A DNA stretch of 8,539 bases from Hyphomicrobiales bacterium (GTDB taxonomy: Bacteria; Pseudomonadota; Alphaproteobacteria; Rhizobiales; Kaistiaceae): positions 1 through 8,539 of the forward strand of contig JAFKJZ010000477.1 in NCBI GenBank assembly GCA_017305815.1. The letters are read 5' to 3'. Both the position numbers and the translations under genes were made by a program. Below the pieces are notes generated by a model, which searched no databases, was not told where the DNA came from, and was given only the letters and a program-made list of their open reading frames with translations. This document shows positions 5,556-8,539 of this stretch, one piece after another; the first letter of the stretch is position 1; every line of letters begins with the position of its first letter.

Positions 5556-6905
5556 ATGAACGCCAAGCTTCTCAGCGCCGTCGGCACATTCGCCGTTGCA
5601 GCGCTGCTCGCCGGCCCCGCCGCGGCAGAAAAGACCAAGATCGATTTCTGGTTCGGCAATTCGGGCGACATTGCCAAGCGCGTCCAGGAACAGTGCGACC
5701 GCTTCAACGCCAGCCAGTCCGACTATGAAGTCGTCTGCACCAGCCAGGGCTCGTATGACGCCTCGCTGCAGAACACCATCGCGGCCTTCCGCGCCGGCCA
5801 GCAGCCGACGATCGCGCAGGTCTCGGACGCCGGCACCCTCGATATCATGCTGTCGGGCGCCTATTACCCGGCCAACAAGCTCATGACCGACATGGGCTAC
5901 ACGGTCGACTGGAAGGACTATTTCTCCGGTATCGCCAGCTACTACGCGACGTCGAAGGGCGAGATGTACTCGTTCCCCTTCAACTCCTCGACCGCGCTGC
6001 TCTACTGGAACAAGGACGCCTTTGCCAAGATCGGCAAGGACCATGCTCCCGCGACCTGGGAAGAAGCCGCCTCCGATTTCAAGGCGCTGAAGGCTGCCGG
6101 CTATGCCTGCCCGCTCGGCTTCAACATCTCGCGTGACGAAGTCTGGCAGCTCGAAGAGCAGTTCAACGCCATCCATGGCGAGCCGATCGCGACCAAGCGC
6201 AACGGCTTCGACGGTCTCGACGCCGAACTGACCTTCAACAAGGGCAAGTGGGTCCAGTTCGTTCGGGATCTCAAGGGCTGGTACGACAACGGCGAAGCCG
6301 TCATCAAGTCGAAGGAAACCGGCCAGACCTTCATCGAAGCCTTCGCCAATGGCGATTGCCAGGTCATCCTGACCTCGGTCGGCGACCACGGCAATATCGG
6401 CCGCACCGCCAAGGAAGGCATGAACTGGGACGTCGCGATGCTGCCGGTCTACGAAGGCACCGCTCGCAAGAGCTCCTTCGTCGGTGGCGCCTCGCTCTGG
6501 GTTCTCTCCGGCAAGTCCGAGCCGGAATATAAGGCGGCCGCGGCCTTCTTCGACTTCATCGCCAAGCCGGAAGAAGCGCTGACCTGGTCGACCGTGACCG
6601 GCTATATCCCGGTCCGCAACTCGGGCTTCAAGTACCTGAACGAGCAGGCCTTCTACGACAAGGCCCCGTACAAGGGCCGTGAACTGGCGATCGCCAGCCT
6701 GACCGCCCCGCCCGCCGAAGACCCGGCTCCGCCCGGCATCCGTCTCGGCGGCCTGCTGCAGATCCGCCAGGAAGTCTCGAACGGCCTTCAGGCCATCTTC
6801 ATCAAGAACGAAGACGTCCAGGCTTCGCTCGACACGGCTGCCGACCGCGGCAACCAGATCCTGCGCAAGTTCGAGCAGACCTACGCCGGCAAGACGCTGC
6901 CGTAG
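5556..6905 (+). CDS. ugpB: UgpB, periplasmic glycerol-3-phosphate/glycerophosphodiester-binding protein
   Basis: This encodes a 449-residue solute-binding protein of ABC family 1, similar in length to E. coli UgpB (438). Residues 1-24 form a Sec signal peptide with a hydrophobic core and an AAA|E cleavage site. Matches to remembered E. coli UgpB include NGFDG(L)DAEL.FNK, NGDC, GGASLWV (310-316), TGYIPV (348-353), IRLGGLLQIR (395-404) and the ending DTAADRGNQILRKFEQ. Expected ligand positions Tyr67, Ser145, Tyr350 and Arg396 are present. The position of E. coli Glu66 is Asp91, and the Trp169/Trp172 region reads SRDEVWQLE, so the substrate range may differ. The ATG at 5556 is fixed by the signal peptide and by GTGAGG 5 nt upstream; 99 open codons before it are rejected. 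It captures substrate for UgpA/UgpE. TAG stop; a 193-nt structured spacer separates it from ugpA. Confidence 0.95.
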   Translation: MNAKLLSAVGTFAVAALLAGPAAAEKTKIDFWFGNSGDIAKRVQEQCDRFNASQSDYEVVCTSQGSYDASLQNTIAAFRAGQQPTIAQVSDAGTLDIMLSGAYYPANKLMTDMGYTVDWKDYFSGIASYYATSKGEMYSFPFNSSTALLYWNKDAFAKIGKDHAPATWEEAASDFKALKAAGYACPLGFNISRDEVWQLEEQFNAIHGEPIATKRNGFDGLDAELTFNKGKWVQFVRDLKGWYDNGEAVIKSKETGQTFIEAFANGDCQVILTSVGDHGNIGRTAKEGMNWDVAMLPVYEGTARKSSFVGGASLWVLSGKSEPEYKAAAAFFDFIAKPEEALTWSTVTGYIPVRNSGFKYLNEQAFYDKAPYKGRELAIASLTAPPAEDPAPPGIRLGGLLQIRQEVSNGLQAIFIKNEDVQASLDTAADRGNQILRKFEQTYAGKTLP

Positions 6906-6930
6906 TCTGCCACGCTGAGCTCCCACCCCA

Positions 6931-6954
6931 CCCTCCCAGCCCCGGCGGGGAGGG
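6931..6954 (+). repeat. Stem-loop 1 in the ugpB-ugpA spacer
   Basis: CCCTCCC (6931-6937) pairs perfectly with GGGAGGG (6948-6954) over a 10-nt loop. A lower stem CTCCC (6920-6924) with GGGAG (6959-6963) can close the structure further. It begins about 25 nt after the ugpB stop. No U-tract follows, so it more likely blocks 3' exonucleases and stabilises ugpB mRNA than ends transcription. Confidence 0.55.
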
Positions 6955-6967
6955 ACACGGGAGGCCG

Positions 6968-6996
6968 GGCGGAACGTGACCCGTTCACGTTCCGCC
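6968..6996 (+). repeat. Stem-loop 2: perfect 12-bp inverted repeat in the ugpB-ugpA spacer
   Basis: GGCGGAACGTGA (6968-6979) and TCACGTTCCGCC (6985-6996) are exact reverse complements around a 5-nt loop CCCGT. It is the strongest hairpin in the window. It is followed by TATTCCTC, only mildly T-rich. It may work as a partial terminator that lowers ugpA/ugpE expression relative to ugpB, as an mRNA-stabilising stem, or as a protein-binding palindrome (ACGTGA-N5-TCACGT). Confidence 0.75.
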
Positions 6997-7004
6997 TATT
7001 CCTC

Positions 7005-7039
7005 GATCCGGCCTCGTCCCCCATGCGCAGCGCCGGATC
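7005..7039 (+). repeat. Stem-loop 3: 8-bp inverted repeat in the ugpB-ugpA spacer
   Basis: GATCCGGC (7005-7012) and GCCGGATC (7032-7039) are perfect inverted repeats with a 19-nt loop. This follows stem-loop 2 after 8 nt. Confidence 0.5.
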
Positions 7040-7050
7040 CAGGTCGCCGT

Positions 7051-7070
7051 CGTCCCACCGTCGCGGGACG
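7051..7070 (+). repeat. Stem-loop 4: 6-bp inverted repeat before ugpA
   Basis: CGTCCC (7051-7056) and GGGACG (7065-7070) pair over an 8-nt loop and end 28 nt before the ugpA ATG. It is the fourth consecutive inverted repeat of this spacer. It is short enough to arise by chance in GC-rich DNA, but its place in the series is notable. Confidence 0.35.
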
Positions 7071-7098
7071 CCGGCAGCCTGAAGAACGAGACCGTCCG

Positions 7099-7983
7099 AT
7101 GGAAAAGCGCACTACCTTCTCGTCCACGACGATCGGCATTCTGTTCGCCCTGCCGATGCTTGTGCTGATCTTCGTCTTCTTCTACTGGCCGAGCGGTCAG
7201 GCGCTCTATTGGGCCTTCACGCTGGAACAGCCCTGGGGCGGTGGCAACACCTGGGTCGGGCTCCAGAACTTCCGTCAGCTTCTGAGCGATCCCTATTACT
7301 GGGGCGCCATTTCGCGCAGCATGGTGTTCGGCCTCGGCTCGACCGGCATCGCCATGGGCGTCGCGCTGCTGCTGGCGCTCTTCACCGATCGCGAGCTCCG
7401 TGGCCACAAGGCCTATCGCACCATCTTCATCTGGCCCTATGCCATCGCGGCCCCGGCGCTCGGCCTCGCCTTCCGCTTCATCCTCGCGCCCGAGGCCGGC
7501 TTCCTGTCGCTGATCAACCAGATCTGGCCGGGCCTTTGGAATCCGGCGCTCGACGGCACCGATGCGATGATCGCCGTCATCATCGCCTTCTCGTGGAAAT
7601 ATATCGGCTACAACTTCATCTTCTTCCTCTCGGCGCTGCAGTCGATCCCGCGCTCGCTGATCGAGGCCGCCGCGATGGACGGCTCCGGCCCGATGCGCCG
7701 CATGTGGGATATCCAGCTGCCGCTGCTGACCCCGACGCTGTTCTTCCTGCTGGTCATCAACATCACCGAGAGCTTCCAGGATAGCTTCGGCATCGTCGAC
7801 ATCATGACCCAGGGCGGCCCGGCGCGAGCCACCGAGCTGATGGTCTACAAGATCTATTTCGACGGCTTCAAAGGCCTCGACTATTCGGGCGCCGCCGCCC
7901 AGTCGATCATCCTGATGGGCCTCGTCGTCCTCCTCACCATCGTGCAGTTCCGCTTCATCGAGCGGCGCGTGCACTACAAATAG
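7099..7983 (+). CDS. ugpA: UgpA, inner-membrane permease of the glycerol-3-phosphate ABC importer
   Basis: This encodes 294 residues, against 295 in E. coli UgpA. It is a six-TM MalF-type permease. TM segments run at about residues 10-30, 72-96, 107-130, 155-177, 211-228 and 265-284. The EAA loop that contacts the UgpC ATPase reads SLIEAAAMDGSGPMRRMWDIQLPLL (186-210), with the conserved EAA, D and G. Family-specific stretches include YNFIFFLSALQSIPRSLIEAA, GGPARATELMVYKIYFDGFKGLDYSGAAAQS and the ending IVQFRFIERRVHYK. The ATG at 7099 gives the family N-terminus; only a weak purine-rich ACGAG (7086-7090) precedes it, so initiation may be inefficient. An upstream ATG at 6976 would add 41 polar, arginine-rich residues read through the spacer hairpins and is rejected. 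It ends in TAG, which overlaps the ugpE ribosome-binding site. Confidence 0.95.
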   Translation: MEKRTTFSSTTIGILFALPMLVLIFVFFYWPSGQALYWAFTLEQPWGGGNTWVGLQNFRQLLSDPYYWGAISRSMVFGLGSTGIAMGVALLLALFTDRELRGHKAYRTIFIWPYAIAAPALGLAFRFILAPEAGFLSLINQIWPGLWNPALDGTDAMIAVIIAFSWKYIGYNFIFFLSALQSIPRSLIEAAAMDGSGPMRRMWDIQLPLLTPTLFFLLVINITESFQDSFGIVDIMTQGGPARATELMVYKIYFDGFKGLDYSGAAAQSIILMGLVVLLTIVQFRFIERRVHYK

Positions 7984-7995
7984 GAGGCGGGTCCC

Positions 7996-8499
7996 ATGGT
8001 CGAACGCACTCCCATCTTCAACGCCATCTGCCAGATCGTTCTCCTGATCGTCCTGGTCACGGTGCTGCTGCCCTTCGTCATCGTGATCGTCGCGGCGACG
8101 CACGACATCCGCACCGTCAACACGGTGCCGATGCCGCTGGTGCCGGGATCGGATCTGTTCATCAACCTGCACGAGGCCTGGGTGCGCGCCGATCTCGGCC
8201 GCAAGCTTTTCAACTCGCTGCTGTTCGCCGGCGCCGTAGCGGCCGGCAAGGTGCTGCTGTCGTCGATGGCGGCTTTCGCGATCGTCTATTTCCGCTTTCC
8301 CGGCCGGTCGCTGATGTTCTGGCTGATCTTCGTCACTCTGATGCTGCCGCTCGAAGTCCGCATCGTGCCGACCTATGCCGTCGCGGCCAACGCGCTGGCG
8401 CCGTTCCAGGCGATCCTGAACATCACCGGTATCACCTGGCTGGTGCAGACGGTGGCCGGCCTGGAGCTGAAGCTCGAATGGGGCCTGCTCAATTCCTAG
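7996..8499 (+). CDS. ugpE: UgpE, permease of the glycerol-3-phosphate ABC importer, frame interrupted by in-frame TAG
   Basis: This is the N-terminal 167 residues of UgpE, the MalG-type partner of UgpA. Family features are TM1 (residues 10-33) followed by AATHD, VPMPLVPGSDLFINLHEAWV (44-63), GKVLLSSMAAFAIVYFRFPGRSLMFWLIFVTLMLPLEVRIVPTY (84-127). Residues about 134-164 form an extra segment (FQAILNITGITWLVQTVAGLELKLEWG) absent from E. coli UgpE as I recall it; other alphaproteobacterial homologues may share it. The frame ends at TAG 8497-8499 after LLNS, although UgpE is normally about 280 residues. The EAA loop and last TM segments would be lost, so the product as written cannot work. The ATG has AGGAGG (7982-7987) 8 nt upstream, overlapping the ugpA stop. 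It is either a nonsense mutation or a sequencing error; see 8500-8539. Confidence 0.85.
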   Translation: MVERTPIFNAICQIVLLIVLVTVLLPFVIVIVAATHDIRTVNTVPMPLVPGSDLFINLHEAWVRADLGRKLFNSLLFAGAVAAGKVLLSSMAAFAIVYFRFPGRSLMFWLIFVTLMLPLEVRIVPTYAVAANALAPFQAILNITGITWLVQTVAGLELKLEWGLLNS

Positions 8500-8539
8500 A
8501 CAGGCCTGCTCCTGCCGCTCGTCGCCACGGCGCCCGGCA
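8500..8539 (+). pseudogene. ugpE: UgpE sequence continuing in frame after the TAG, cut by the window edge
   Basis: Read in the ugpE frame, the bases after the TAG encode TGLLLPLVATAPG, which lines up with AGLTLPLMASATA of E. coli UgpE directly after its DSY. The TAG (8497-8499) thus stands where a tyrosine codon (TAC or TAT) is expected, one base away. No frameshift is needed. The rest of the gene, including the EAA loop, lies beyond the window. Confidence 0.7.

Noticed and set aside
5475..6926. Minus-strand open frame of 483 codons opposite ugpB
   Set aside because: It mirrors the ugpB codon pattern; composition is skewed to G, D, V, R and A with no motif. The length comes from the lack of stop codons on the GC-rich antisense strand.
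6976..7098. N-terminal extension of UgpA by 41 codons
   Set aside because: It reads through the spacer hairpins and is polar and arginine-rich, unlike the start of any MalF-type permease.
6985..8172. Minus-strand open frame of 395 codons opposite ugpA and ugpE
   Set aside because: The translation is a run of D, E, H, R and Q without hydrophobic core, an antisense shadow of hydrophobic permease codons.
8497..8499. Programmed amber recoding (for example pyrrolysine) in UgpE
   Set aside because: TAG is used as the normal stop of ugpB and ugpA, and no recoding signal or pyl gene is visible. Mutation or base-call error is simpler.
1..8539. tRNA, rRNA, CRISPR array, insertion sequence or prophage
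   Set aside because: I saw no cloverleaf-like sequence, no spaced direct repeats, no transposase or integrase motif and no terminal inverted repeats with target duplications.

Overview
The window looks like chromosomal DNA from a high-GC alphaproteobacterium, most likely of the Hyphomicrobiales (Rhizobiales) type. The reasons are the strong G/C preference at third codon positions, the phnK-L-M-N order, and Ugp proteins that follow the E. coli family closely but carry local differences. This placement is inference from gene content and composition; no rRNA or marker gene is present.

Left part (1-2659, + strand): the tail of a C-P lyase (phosphonate degradation) operon. It holds the last 64 codons of phnK, then phnL, phnM and phnN, all tightly packed (4-nt overlap, 22-nt gap, 4-nt gap). 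PhnL and PhnM build and process the ribose-1-phosphonate triphosphate intermediate. PhnK is the ATPase attached to the lyase core. PhnN returns the ribose bisphosphate intermediate to PRPP.

Middle part (2690-5189, - strand): three genes with no evident link to phosphonate use. They are a class I SAM-dependent methyltransferase, an 86-residue hypothetical protein with a GTG start, and a 12-TM MFS permease of unknown substrate. The methyltransferase converges on phnN and has a recognisable upstream -35 box.

Right part (5190-8539, + strand): a 366-bp divergent regulatory region, then ugpB, ugpA and the first part of ugpE of a glycerol-3-phosphate / glycerophosphodiester ABC importer. The region upstream of ugpB has a candidate Pho box inside an 8-bp dyad, and a GC-rich hairpin cluster. 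The ugpB-ugpA spacer holds four successive inverted repeats. The ugpE frame is cut by an in-frame TAG, after which recognisable UgpE sequence continues in the same frame to the window edge.

Taken together this is an organic-phosphorus neighbourhood: C-P lyase for phosphonates and Ugp for glycerophosphoesters, two modules that are Pho-regulated in other bacteria. I see no undescribed multi-gene system. The most notable signals are the ugpE nonsense codon, the hairpin array between ugpB and ugpA, the dyad/Pho-box arrangement, and changes at UgpB ligand-site positions.
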